This document shows, in pieces, positions 35,801 through 49,100 of a stretch of DNA of 64,000 bases. Source of the stretch: Acanthaster planci (Eukaryota; Echinodermata; Asteroidea; Valvatida; Acanthasteridae); the NCBI RefSeq assembly GCF_001949145.1, contig NW_019091412.1, positions 434,001-498,000 of the forward strand, written 5' to 3'. Under the pieces are notes generated by a model. The model did no database searches. It had not been told where the DNA came from and saw only the letters and a program-made list of their open reading frames with translations. Within the stretch, counting starts at the first letter, position 1. Each line of letters starts with the position of its first letter. The translations under genes were made by a program, and so were the position numbers.

Positions 35801-38501
35801 AACATCGCTGTGCTCGTTTTTCTGGTCACAGCAGCAGGATTGTAGGAACCTCCTCAGAACATGGGTGGGAAATGTACATACATGTATGTATGCATGCAAC
35901 CTGCCCAGCATCATGTTACCAGTCCGAGCAATCCCTCAGTACTTCCAGTAATTTGCTGGGCCTTTCAAAAATTGATCAATTGTCTGGAGGCACAATACAT
36001 GTACCGGTAGGCCCCACATATTAATCATTATTTTTCTGCCAGGGTAGTCTATTTGAGGCAGTGAAGGCAAGAAACCAAACCATTTGGGCCTTCTCTCGTT
36101 TATGAATTTATGCCATAGATACAAAAGGAAGAAGATGAAGTTTGAGAAATTCAGATCTACAGCAGACTGTTTACAATGACAATAGAGCTGCATAATATTC
36201 AGATGTGAAATTGGGTAAACAGTGAGTTAAGTGTTACCAAATTGCTTGTTTCAGGGTGTTTGTTGTATTTAAAATACAATGCTCTGGTACAGTACCTTGA
36301 TCCAACTCCCCATCGTTCTGTGAGTGAGTAAGGAATGAATAGAAATGAATGGAAATGATTGAATCGGAGAACTCTATGATTGAGTCAAGCTTTTGAATCA
36401 GTCACTGGAATCATCTGACATCAGAGCCGTTATTTGTTACTTGTAATTCATATTGCAATTTTGCTCCATCACAGTCCAGCATATTTGCAAATGAATATCC
36501 TCAAGTGCCAGTAAATTTGCCTGAAAAGCATGCATGTTGTAAGGCATGGTTTGATCCATGTAACTTGGACAGGTTAAACCGCCTCAGAACTTTCAAACGT
36601 AATGTACAGTACTTCTGTTTAACTTTGTGGGAAGAAAATTATCAATAGAATCCATCTCATCAAGACTTCATTTGAATAAAACTGATTGTGTAGTCGGAAT
36701 ATGAAATTTACTCATTGACACATTGCAACAGCAGCATTATGCAAAATATTACTTTGCAATGAACCCGTTCACATGTCAGAAATGTGAAATATCCCTGGTT
36801 GATTTTTCATGTAATTCCCACTTAAAGCATTCAGCCAGTGGAAATACCAGTAATAGCAAGTACATGTATTGCTTGTGGCCCCGTAGAATCCCAAAGTGCT
36901 GCAATGGAGTAATCCAGTTTTCTGGACCGTACCCTGGTACATGTACATGTAATACATGATCTATGCATGTGACAAACCTAATGAGTCTAACTGGATTAGA
37001 TCTGTCTCAACATTGTACATGTATGTGCACGTACGTACATGTACTGGTTTTGATCACCAAGCCAGGTAGATAAATCCAATCCAATCATCTTTGTAGATCT
37101 AACTTTTGTTCCTCGTGTGATATTGCATACTACCGTAGGGGTAAAAAGCGAGGAAATGGTAATGCAATGCCTTTAGTGATGCTAAATCATATAGACGTGG
37201 CATAATTGGCAAAATGCAGTGCCGAGATTGCTCCTCGAGCTGGGCCTGTCCAAACAAACGGAACCAAAATGGAATTATTCAAGGGGAGACTACCGGTACA
37301 ATTCAGCTTCTTTCTTTCTTTGCGAAAATTCGAGTAGTCACCTGGTGTATTTTCAAACTTTCCTGAACCCCCCCTCCTATCTCTTCTCAATCTTTGAAGG
37401 GTATTCCTCATTGATCCAGACACTGACATATTACACCCCGGTGTACGCCAGCACGCATTGCTCGTCCGTCTACAGCACCCGGCCAAACCAAGATACCCGA
37501 TCACGGTCGCTAAATATCAGAGGTTGTCGTCTCGTTCCAGATTTTATGCACAGATACTACCTCCGCCCGCGGGCCGAGGAACAATATCCACCCCAGCATG
37601 TTTGTCGACACAGACAGAGACATACACACACACAGGGGCTCTCTCTGTGTCTCTGCAGGGTTGTGTCAGGGCGATGGATTTGTCTCAAGCTCCCAGCCTC
37701 AACATGCAGATTGTAGTTTGAAGACTCTTTTTTTTCCATAAGAGACTGTTTAGATACATTGTACGTGAACACGTGTTTGTCCAGCCAGCGGGCTTCTTTG
37801 AACTATTGAACTACAACTTCAAATAATCTCTTGTTTGCTGTGATCAAGTTGTAGCAGACATTTGTAGTCTGTAAGTGTTTGTAATTCAACAGAACTTTGC
37901 AATGCACCAATTTCATGCAAATGAACTAAGGCGCATCACAGCGCATTTATCTGACAAATTTATGCACACGTACATGGACTTGAATACACATCCAGAAATT
38001 TACTTGCTTGTCAAGATTCATTCGTTTGTTTGGAGATAAATATTTGAGACATTTGTGTAAGAGCATTTCATATCATATCCTGATATAAAGTTAGACGTGT
38101 CTAAACATTAACAAGGAGGATCAGTTTGGCGTGATACTTATTGCATTTGAAAGGAGGCAGACTTTGCCACACACAGGACATAGACACTTTGAAGTTGCCG
38201 GACGGCATGGATGGTTAGTACATGTACATGTACATCAAGGCACGTAATGGGACCAGACAAGTAAATCTGATTACATTTCTCTCGGCGTTATGCACTCTAC
38301 GGTTGCATAGCCCCGAGAGATATGCTTGCATAATGTGCTAGGGGTTCATGCTCAAAAAAAAAAGGCATGTAGATTACAGAATGGTTCCCTTGGATTTCAG
38401 TTTCTGTGAAGCCATGAGCTACGGTATGGCATATCTGAGAAGTAAACTCATCAGGCTGTCCAGAGATTCTTAAAATAATGAATTGCCTGACAGTTTCCCG
38501 T

Positions 38502-38528
38502 ACGTACATGTACATGTACATGTACATG
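38502..38528. repeat. TACATG tandem palindromic run
   Basis: Successive 6-bp TACATG units after 'cgtacg' give a self-complementary stretch. Similar runs occur all over the window, for example at 11394-11405, 16373-16387, 38219-38235, 42808-42850 and 46650-46712. They are treated here as one low-complexity family. Confidence 0.8.
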
Positions 38529-39379
38529 CAGGTCCTTGTACTGTATATTTATGTAGTATTGTGCATGGGTCGACATGTCACCTCCATCGCTGATTGTTCT
38601 GCATTTTAATCATCGATCTTTGGACACTCAAGTCAGTTAGGAGGACTTGAGTTTAATTCTCCTTTTTCTAAGCTCACTCATCATGACATTTTCGTTTCCA
38701 TACTTGGAAGGCTGACATCAAGTTACATGTAATTTTGTTTGCTCTCCAACAACTTGCAATCTACTCTGTATTTTTGGCAGTCCAGACCAGAATCGGTTTC
38801 CTGAATTCTCACCTTCTTGGAATTTCCAAAGAAATGATACAAAACAGCCAAACTGTACCCGTCTGAGCCATGTCCTGTGCACATGGCTCATTTACTTGTA
38901 CATTTGACATTCCCAAATTCTCAAAGTGTAAGACCAGAAGAAATTCAGATGGTTGCCTTTAGTGTTGTGTCTGTCATTAAAAAAAGTTCCCAATTATAAA
39001 CAATGGCTATAATTCCTCTATGGTCTTTGCAGTTGAAGTCTGTTGCAAATGTTACATGTACATGTAGGATGAAAAGATCAATTCAATATGATCACAAAGT
39101 GTTTTAAGCTTCTGTATATGTACGGTACATGAACGTTACACCTACTGTACATGTACTGTATATGTACACTGTACATTGGTACGAGTACCGGGTAATTTGA
39201 ATTCATGAGTTATGCTTGTTTGGAGTGCATGTACATGTAGCAATACATGTGCACACATCGTTCATGTATTTTTTTTAAATATTTTTTTTTATGTCAATTT
39301 TAACCTCTTATTGTGTATATTGTAAACCAAATATTTTTAGTCTTTTGACTTTCTATTTGGTATTAAGAAATAAACCGTA

Positions 39380-39439
39380 AATGAATGAATGAATGAATGA
39401 ATGAATGAATGAATGAATGAATGAATGAATGAATGAATG
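39380..39439. repeat. (AATG)15 microsatellite
   Basis: Fifteen perfect AATG units follow 'aagaaataaaccgta'. The AATAAA-plus-tetranucleotide arrangement is typical of the 3' tail of CR1/L2-like non-LTR retrotransposons, so the 100-200 bp before it may be a retrotransposon 3' end. I see no reverse-transcriptase ORF upstream. Confidence 0.9.
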
Positions 39440-40167
39440 TACAGGTGTGTTTACTCAGTAGAGTATGCAAGTAGAGTTATTTTTAGAACACATGTACAAG
39501 TTTTTATTGTCTATGCACCCTGCTTGCCCGTGTGTAGAGAAAAGCTGCTGATTTCCTGCACATTGCAGACAAATACAGTACAGCATTGTTTGCAGTATTT
39601 GCCTGTATGGCAGTGCATTTGAATGACCAAGACATTTAAGATGTGTAATTTGTAATCAAAATGGACAGCTGAGCTATTTTTGTGTGTATGTGTATGTGGT
39701 CAACTGTGGCTTATGGGCGTCTGCCTTTGAAAGGTAAAAATTATAAGCCACAGTCGTACCGTGTATTTCTTGAACTGGGACAATGTTTGCGACAGCGTGG
39801 TCTTTTGAAGCGTGTGATACTGCATGTACTTTGCACAATGAACATACATGTCAGCGCGATGGCCAGAAGGGGATTTTTTTGTGGGCGGGGAAATGCAGAA
39901 TCTTTTTATTCCATTTGGGGTCACAATGAATGGGATAAACATTAAATTTACAATGTTTTTGAAATGGTTACTTATTTTTTGTTATTTTAAAATACTTCAC
40001 GTGAACTGAATGCTCTGTTACCCTGTAACGTGCAGTGTAAGCATTTCATCACTCTGCACTGTGCTAATGTGCACGTTGGTGTGACTATTTCAAAGTTATT
40101 GTAATTTTGAAATATTAACCACTGTATCTTGTGTTTATTGCATTTACCATAGAGCGTTTTGGGGGTA

Positions 40168-43100
40168 ATGATGATGGAACCACCTGTTGGTCGTCTGCCA
40201 CCTCTACGTGTCCTCCATGAGCAGTCTGCTCTGGATTTAGACACCCCACCGCCCTCCCCAGGCACCTCTTCCAGCGAGACCCTGGCCGTGCCCATCCTCT
40301 CCCGCAGTCCCTCTCCTATCTCTACCTCGTCCTCGGGCACCCAGTACAGCGGGGAGGAGATCGAGCACAGCATCCACAACCTGGCCCAGTGCTACCAGAT
40401 CTTGCAACCGGGCCGACACTCCTGCCTCTGCACCCACGGCCGGGTTTCCTCTGCTTTCTCCCACAACAAGTACAGCGTGACCTTGGCTGAGGGTTACTCC
40501 ACCCTCCAGAGGCTCATGATCAGCCGGTCCCACCTGCACTTTGCCCGGGACTGCGCCTCACGGGTGGCGCAGCTGGCTGAGTTTGTGCAGAGCCTGCAGG
40601 TCATTGCGCACGAAGAGCATAACACCCTGCAGGCTCTGCAGACGGGCGGAGATGTGGAGCCTTACACCAAGCTGGAGTACTTAGCGGCATTCTGTGAGGA
40701 CCTCCGGATCCACATGAACCACTGGGCGTCCATCCAGCACCGGCTGTACAGCGACAAGTACCTGCAGGCAGTGTTGCCTGAGCTGTGCCGGGACCTATTG
40801 GACCTTCATCAGTCATTGGTGTACTTGCGGGACTGTGCTCTGTGGTGGCTACAGCAGATCATCACCATCGGCTTACGGATTTTCGCTCATTGCAACCCCA
40901 ATACCGCCACACAGGACATGCTGTGGAGCATTGTCAGAGGCACGGAGAACTATAATGGGATGTTGTCAGTAATTAGAGGTCATCACAGGAATCTTGGATC
41001 AGTGCCAACCGGTCGTCAAGACAGTTATCAGTGCTTCAGGTCAAAACTAGCTGCTGTAGCCTCCTCGAGGTTCGCCTGTAACATTCAACCTTTTCCTGTC
41101 AGTAGAATACTTAGCATACTTTCAAAAGAACGCTGTAAATTAGCTAGCCTACAAATACTCTTTTTCCTCATGCGAAACCAAAGCTTTGTTCATTTAGCAC
41201 TGCAGCCACCTGCCTTGTTTGATTGGCGCACGTATCCTTGCATGGCCAGTGCTAAGACCTCTCGGTCTTCGTCCGACCACTTGCCAGAACCAACCCATCC
41301 CGCCACTGCCAATGCTTCACTTGTCACACTGCGAGACCTCAAAGCTCAGGGACTTCTTCAAGAGACATCTCCTCAATGTGCAATCGAGACCCAGGAGGAA
41401 GGGTTCATCTCCAAACTCCTGACGGCTGTCTCTGCCTCCACAGGTCTGCTGCAGAAGCATCGGCCCTCCGTGGCAGTGGACGAGGGCGGCAGCCAGACAG
41501 CTGTCCAGAAACTGGCCAAGCTGAAGTCGCCGCGGCAGAACGGCAGCAAGCACACCCGCAAGTCGGTGCGCTGGGGGGACTCCTTCAACGCTCGCATCCA
41601 GCACGAATATTTCAACCTGTATATGGACATGATGTGGAGCTGTTGCGGGGAGGAGTTGTGGGACCTTCTGCACCGGCCCGGTCTAGGGCTTGCAGATATT
41701 GCCTTGGAGGGCATCCTGAGCCTTGGTCATGTATATCAATGCAGTGATGCCTTGATAGTAGCACTCGCTCATTTGATTGAACAAGCATGCGGCAAAGGTA
41801 AATGTACCGTAGGTAGTGGGTCACGCAGAGGCATTGGATAAAGTTTCTAAACATGTTCATACACGCTGCTTGTTGGGCATTGTTTTCAAACTTGAAAATG
41901 CTAGATCAAAGCTGTGTCTATGTACCTGTACACCTGTATCTCAATTAATTCATGTGCTGGTAACATCATTTCAAAAAATGCTGATCAGTACAATAAGAAA
42001 CCTTACATTCCAAACTGTCCCGTGTTTGCAAACTCTCACAGCATATGTACACACACATGGACCGGTAAATCACAAAATGACAGAAATTTATCTTTCTGGT
42101 TACTTGTTTTAGCATAATGTCATGTGCATAGCACTGCTAAATTCAGCCTTTAAATTGACAATAATGAGTTTGTTTTTGCATTTTTATGCTGTACTATTGA
42201 ACCCATTTCGTTTTGCCCACTTGGGTAAGTATTCTCCCCTTTCGTCCACAATGCGGAGAACAAAAACAAAAGAACTAGTTTGATAAAAAGTCGATAACAG
42301 CCCGTTACTACTGCAGCATGGCGCATTGAGGGGAGTGCATTCACGGTGTGATCAGATAATTAATTGATGGCTTTGGCTTAGAGAAGCTGAGCCACACTGT
42401 TACCGGTATGTGCATGGCCGTAAGACATGTAAGAGACAGTCTGCGCTGAGCGGAATCACAGATCTGTGGAGCAGTGCCGCACTGTTGTCAAAGGGGCTTT
42501 TCAGTTCAGTCTCATCTAAATGTAGCTTGATGGAGATTTGATGCCCTGTGTCTGACAATTGAATCGTAGTTCTTGTCATTCTTCGTTCCCCAGGGAAAGC
42601 TCTTTATTTTTGTGTTGGAGGGGGAGGGAGAGAAAAAGATGGATAGAATGGAGAGACTTGAATACAGAAAGACGCAATGGTACAATGTGTACATGTACCC
42701 ATGTACGCTAGCTGTCTGGCCTGTTTAATTGAATACAGTGATGCTGCTCACTGTCAAAGGGAAATTGGGTAGGGTGAAATTGCAACACTGGCAAAGCACC
42801 TGCATGAACAGTACATGTATATGTACATGTACGTAGGTTACATGTACATGTAGATTACACTTAAACACATACGGGTAGACAGTTCACAAATTATGCATCC
42901 ATAGTGACGCCACTTTGGTTTGAGAAACACTTGAGGGGCTGGTCAAGTCCTTGCTTCATACATGTACAGTTGTACATGCACACATGTTGTACAGAAATGT
43001 AACCATTCAAACTGCGCAATGTCACTGTCCCTTTGTGATCACATCGAAATGTACACGTACACGTAGAACCTTTTCACGGCACTTGTACTTTCATCTTCCA

Positions 43101-46100
43101 CTGCTTTGATCGATCATTGAGTGTTTTCTTTCAGACTGAAAGTGAGTTGAATGTTGGGCCATTTGCTGTAGATACATGTACTAGTACACATAGCAATAAA
43201 TGTACATGTAACCATATATGTACTTGCTAAAGGTGCGCACATGTAGACTTGTCATGCTTGTGGTTTCAATCACACTGAAGAAATACAGGTCAAATTATCA
43301 TGAGGCTCCAGCTCCCATCTGTTTATATTTGGAACTGACTTTGATGCCATGCAGGGCTACAGTGTGTAAGGTTTTGACAGTGGTTTTTGAAATGGTTGTA
43401 TGAATAATGTGAGTACTTGTAGCATTTCCCGGTGACAGTGCTTACACACATGCACATGTAGACCTGTACACATTTCATACAAGATTCCAAGTACATGTAC
43501 ATCTAGAGATCACTTAACATTCTCAGGAGAATTCTGTCACGAGAGAAGTTACGGCAGGTGAATCTTTAACAGCATGCTCCTCTTCTCTCTCGTTCCTTCC
43601 ACCTTCAACAAATGCAAATAGATCTCCTTTACAAATATCACGGCAGCTGACACCGTGAACCAATATTGAGTCAATGTTTATATTGCTGAGGATAGGCAGC
43701 AGGCCCCATTGGTTCATACAAGGTCTGACGGAATTTATAGCCAGGCAACGTGAGATGTGAGAGGCAGACATCTACACAGAGACTGAGAGAAAAAAATACG
43801 TCATGCATCAAAACAACAAAAAGAAATCCATTATGGAGACTTGGAATTTTGCTGTGTAAATCTGACATTGTTTTGTTTTTAAATCCATTTTGGGCTGTGC
43901 TTGAGTTTTGGATCAATTTCATTGGAGGTTGAAACAAGAGGGATGTGGAAAAATGAGAGTAGGACATCTACATGTACATGTACAATGTACATGTAGATGT
44001 AGTCATATGAGCTTTATATCAGGTTGAGGGAGGTAATATGTGACAGGTGATTCCCTCTTTGCTTATGGGAACACGTTGCTCACAGACAGACCTCAAGAGA
44101 GAGTCTCTCTAGTGTAGGAGTATTGTTCTTTTATCAATTCTTCTCTGGATTGTAATTTTTTTCCCAAAGAATTTGATTTTTGCAAGTTGTTGAAGGGAAA
44201 CTTGAGCCTTGAATGTTTACTTTTCTGTATTGTGCACGTCTGTCTTGTTGTCTTCCCCTTCAGGTGTCTTTACAGCAGGTGCCAGTCAAGGTTTGCAGAA
44301 CATCTCACGTCAGTTGATCGGTGACGTAGCATTGACTCAGTGTCGCTCAGGTGAGTCACAAGCTGTGCAGCCCAAACCATCTGGATGGCTTGCTTCCAAT
44401 TTCCCTTTTGCCTGAGCAGGCTCATGTTCCTCCATCATTCCATTAGCCTTGGAATTACCGGTATTTCCAGGAAGGTAGTTGATGAGAAAAATTCAGACCG
44501 AGGAAAAGCAAAAAATGTTATGATGATGCCTCCCTGTTTTTTAAAGATGTTTTTCCCAATTGCCCTACATCACATCAGCATCATTTTTGTCAGGCATTCC
44601 ACAACCATGTCAGGTGCATTGTAATTTGTTTGATCAAATTCAAATTCACATGTGTATGTACGTGTACCGTAGTCTAACAGATTTTTAGAAAAGAAATTCA
44701 CTGTACGCACACAGACACATTGACTTGAATAGTTCAAAAATGTCCATCAACATGTATGTACATGTACTACTTGTATGTTCTCTCTTTACAAAAAGAATTT
44801 ATATCGGAAGAAAATGGTTGGAGATCTCATAAATTCATAAAAACCATTTTTTTATTTTTCCTTTTCCTTTATAGATCTTTTTTGGTGCTAATGAAGGTCA
44901 TGTACATGTAATGACATTCAGGCCAAGCAATCTGACTGTGGGTAAACATTTACATGTACCCTAGCGCAAGGGAGCTTTGAAGTAAAAAAAACCACAGACT
45001 CGAACAAGAATTCCTAAAACACTCTTTGTCACTTAGAACTCAGACCACTTGTCACTTAGTTTTACCATCCACTGACTGGGTAAGAACTCTCAGTTTGTCC
45101 CAAGACAAGACCCAAAGTCCCAATGCCCTGATCCAACACAAGAAAAAGTCCCTTTATTGAAGAGGACACCGCTGTGTTACTTAGCGGCGTGGAGCAGGTG
45201 AAACCCATTTCATCAATTAGATGCACCACTGCATTTATTCATCGTGTATCGAATGCTTGGACCGGTGTTATTACATCGCATTGATTTCTTTTAAGACACA
45301 GCTCGCTCTCTCTGAGATCCTCTCTGGAGATTTCAAATTTAGTGCCGGGATGAATAAGTGCATAGAGGCTTATCGTCTAGGCCTTTCTTGTCTGCTTTCT
45401 TTTTGACAAGGGATAAATTGAGATAGAGTTGAGGGGTTCATTTCCAAAATGGCATGATCAGTCAGTCTAAATGGGTTTTTTTTTGTAATGACATGTACAT
45501 GTATCTGCAGTCTAGACAGCAAGTGGCTAATAAACCAAGCAGAATTTTTAAGATGGAGTAGTTGGCAGCTCTCTATAGGCCCGGAACTGGACCAAGAGAG
45601 GACGCACTTTCCCTAGCAGTGGGGGCTCCTTTTGTACTTACATGTACGTGTAACTGCGTATTGTTGGTTCATGATTGACTACATGTATGAATCGATGTGG
45701 GGGTGCTATTGCTCAGGGCAAATTGGAACCAAAAGTCTCCTTGCCGCCTCCACTGCTTCTGTGATTTGATATACCAGTATTTAAAGGGGATGGGCCGTGC
45801 TGGGAAGAGTTCTCACATAAAACAAACATATACATAACAAGAAAACACATCTGCATAATTTCAAAATGCGCAGAAATAATGTTAAAAAATATAGTTTTCC
45901 CCAACCCGATTTCACTCCCTTCTGGGAGCAAAACCTAAACAACAGCCGTCGGGTACAGAAAGTTGTCTGAAGAAATTCCCAAGAATTGTGACATCATAGG
46001 ACAGAGTCCTTTATCCGGCCACTGTTTACTGTTATGCAACGACGCGTTGACATGTACGTACAGATGTACATGTACGTGTAGTAGCATTAGCATGTGCAAT

Positions 46101-49100
46101 CATGTCAGACTCAAGCGACGATAATTCCAGCGTTGATGCTTTTTTCCGATCATGACAGCGATCACTTGTCATGTTCGTCGTATTCATTTGATGAAGAGAG
46201 CAACATTGAAGGAGTTGATGAGGCACAAGAAATATTGCCTTGTCAATTCAAACCAGAATACACTCAGGAAGAGATTTTGCAAGTCGAGGCTGTTGGCCAC
46301 GGGCATGGCAGCGACCCGGAGGATCGACAACCAAACACTGACTGGTCATGATTTTTATTTTTTCCTGTACCATTATAAAAATTTGTCTTTCTGAAAAGAC
46401 GTTTATTTTCCTACTATTGGCTAAAAAGTAAAAGTAATTTTTTGTCCATGGTTATAGGCTAGCCTGCTTTGTCACAGTTGGTGTTCCATTGCGACAATTT
46501 TTTTCACCCTGCACTGCGAGTCACTTCCTTGGCATCGACGCACACGCATGACGACCGTGCGGCATCATTTGCACGGGAAAACAGTCCACCTGCGCCAGTG
46601 CAATATAATCCCATTTTACATCATTTACGCGTGGTACATGTGTGGGGGTGTATGTACATGTATGTGTCAGTACTAATACGTGTACATACATGTAAACATG
46701 CACATGTACATGTATTTGGGAATTTTGAGTCCTCGTTAAAATCTGATTGTGTGTTATCCACAAATCTAACCTACACGGTACAAACGCTGGTGTGAAAAGT
46801 CGCTTGGTAATCTACAAAAACCCTCTCTCCGGGGAATTGTTTTGATTGCGACAACAGCCACTGACAACACAGTTTATTGGCATTCTCTCGAAATGCACAA
46901 TTCACTATAGAAATTATTACATGTGTACGATGCGATGCAAAACAAAATGAGCGCAACGTGTCCAGTTTGTTGTCCAATAGTTCTGTCCCGTGTTAAGAGA
47001 AGGGCATAGGGAAACAAGACCAAATGTGGTTGACTTAACATGTACAACTTACGTACCCGACTACACACCAGAGCAGAGCATATTATTCTTTTGCGGACCG
47101 ATCAACTGTCTTGCTGGAACTATACATTCTTGTTTGGAAAGTCTGATGATTTTAAGACATAAAAGAGGGGTTAATCCAACTTATTGTATATAAGACGGTT
47201 GAAAACTATCATATAACGTCAATTTAACCCTACATGGCCCATCCCCTTTAACAAAAAATGAGATCAGATTTCAAGCTTTTTCATGGTGATAGTGGCAAGT
47301 TACATGTAAGTCAAAGGGTTTGTAGTAGCACAATTTCAAATATCTCTTGTGTATTATGTGGTTCTGAAAAGATCCCTCCATTAATTTCCAATTTGTCACA
47401 GGCTTTGCCCGTGGAAAATTATAAATAACCAAGTGTGTTGTGTGTACACGGATAATCTTTCTCTAGCTTGTACAAGGGAATGGTTCTTTTGAGGGGATTT
47501 CGCTATTGAATTAAGGAACGTGACTTATACGTGTACATGTATATACTGCAGTCCTTTTTATCAGAGCTCATCTGTCATAAAAATAGGCCGTATAGGCCTG
47601 ACGAACTGGAATTATTATTACCAAAGAGTGGGTTTTTGATAGCAACATTGCATCAAGATGGCAGTGGCTTTAAAACATTTTAATCCATCCTCTGTGGATG
47701 TTATCAGGTACATGTACATATGCCATCAGCATAACTTACATCTATTTGCCTTTCAAGTCATGTGAATTATTTTTTCTTGCCGATTCTCATTGTGCTGCAG
47801 TGAGAAGGCACTCAATGCAGAGGTTGAATGTACACCAGTGCACGGTATGCCACACTGAAAATTAGATGCCTGCTTTACCAACTGGACAAATTAATAAAAT
47901 TATGTCAGGTGTGATGTGAAAACGTGCAGGAACATTGGCGAACAAACTGGTACCGTACATGTACAAGGTACTCAGACAAACTGAGAGCCATGCGTATCAT
48001 TGGAAAAAATAGGTACCGTTAGTTCCAAAATGTTTGTCTCGAAAGGTGACTGTAGATGCACAGAGGAAGTTGGCTTAAGACTGCATTTGTAATATTTTAT
48101 GAAATTCAAACATGTGAACTGATTTGGCAAAATCTTTATGTGCCAGCAAAACTGCATTGTTAATATTTTATGAAATTCAAACATGTGAACTGATTTGGCA
48201 AAATCTTTATGTGCCAGCAAAACTACATTGTTAATATTCTATGAAATTCAAACATGTGAACTGATTTGGAAAAATCTTTATGTACCAGCAAAACTGCATT
48301 GTTGATATTTTATGAAATTTCAAACGTGAACTGATTTGGCGAAATCTTTATGTGCCAGGTAGAGTTCTGGTTCTTCTTTCATAACTGGCAGATAATTCAT
48401 TGTTCTTGAAAATCCTTGAGTTGTCCTTCTGTTCCTCAACAGTACGGTACCAGTATGTACGTACATCTACTTTTCATTTTAGCTTCAAGGAAAAAACAAA
48501 TTAAGCCTTTCTGCGGATGGCATTGCTCAGTAATAATAATGCCCTGGGGGGCCAACCTTCTTTTCCCTCATTAGGCTTGGAATATTTGTGGTTTTTATCT
48601 CACAACTAATTTCCACTTATACTTCAGTTCTAAATATAGAGATTTGGTAGTCCTCTGTGTCTTCTCTTCTAGGGCCGTTTTCCTCATGGTGTTATATCTG
48701 ATTTTTAATAATTCGGGGAGGTAACGGGACATGAACATGTACATGAACATGTACATGCGAAACCTTGTGTTTCTGATCCTGTGCCATGCTGTCAAGTCAT
48801 GTAAACACACGCCTTTGTTAATGTAGTGGGGAAGAGTACCAGTATGTTTAAATTACTTGGGCTTAGCAATGCTACCCTCTTGACACCATCGCTGTCGTTG
48901 GTCTGTGTTTTACTGTTCCTTTGTCACTTGTGGCGTCTGACTGTATTAATTCATTGCATGTTTTGCACCTGTTTATCTTTTCATCAGCCATGCCATGCAT
49001 GGAAGGATGACCACATTGACCAATTCTGTTCATCCCATTAATACATGAATGTGTACTGTATACCGGCACACGTATACATGTATGTACATGAATTTTGATA

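Larger units (their letters stand above)
31091..40167. other. Non-coding region with assembly gap
   Basis: Nine kilobases without a recognisable coding exon. It holds the N gap, dense TACATGTAC and ACCGGT palindromes (33.1-35.9 kb), an AATG microsatellite, and several open frames without any domain (the longest plus-strand one is 37219-37716). It is either intergenic or the first intron of the CCDC142-like gene. Confidence 0.5.

Noticed and set aside
37219-37716. A 165-codon open frame (+), with an overlapping antisense one
   Set aside because: No domain, low-complexity HTHTQ-type stretches, open in several frames at once, and no splice-supported neighbours.
20872-48362. Regular repeats as CRISPR arrays
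   Set aside because: They are head-to-tail minisatellites without unique spacers, in an animal genome.
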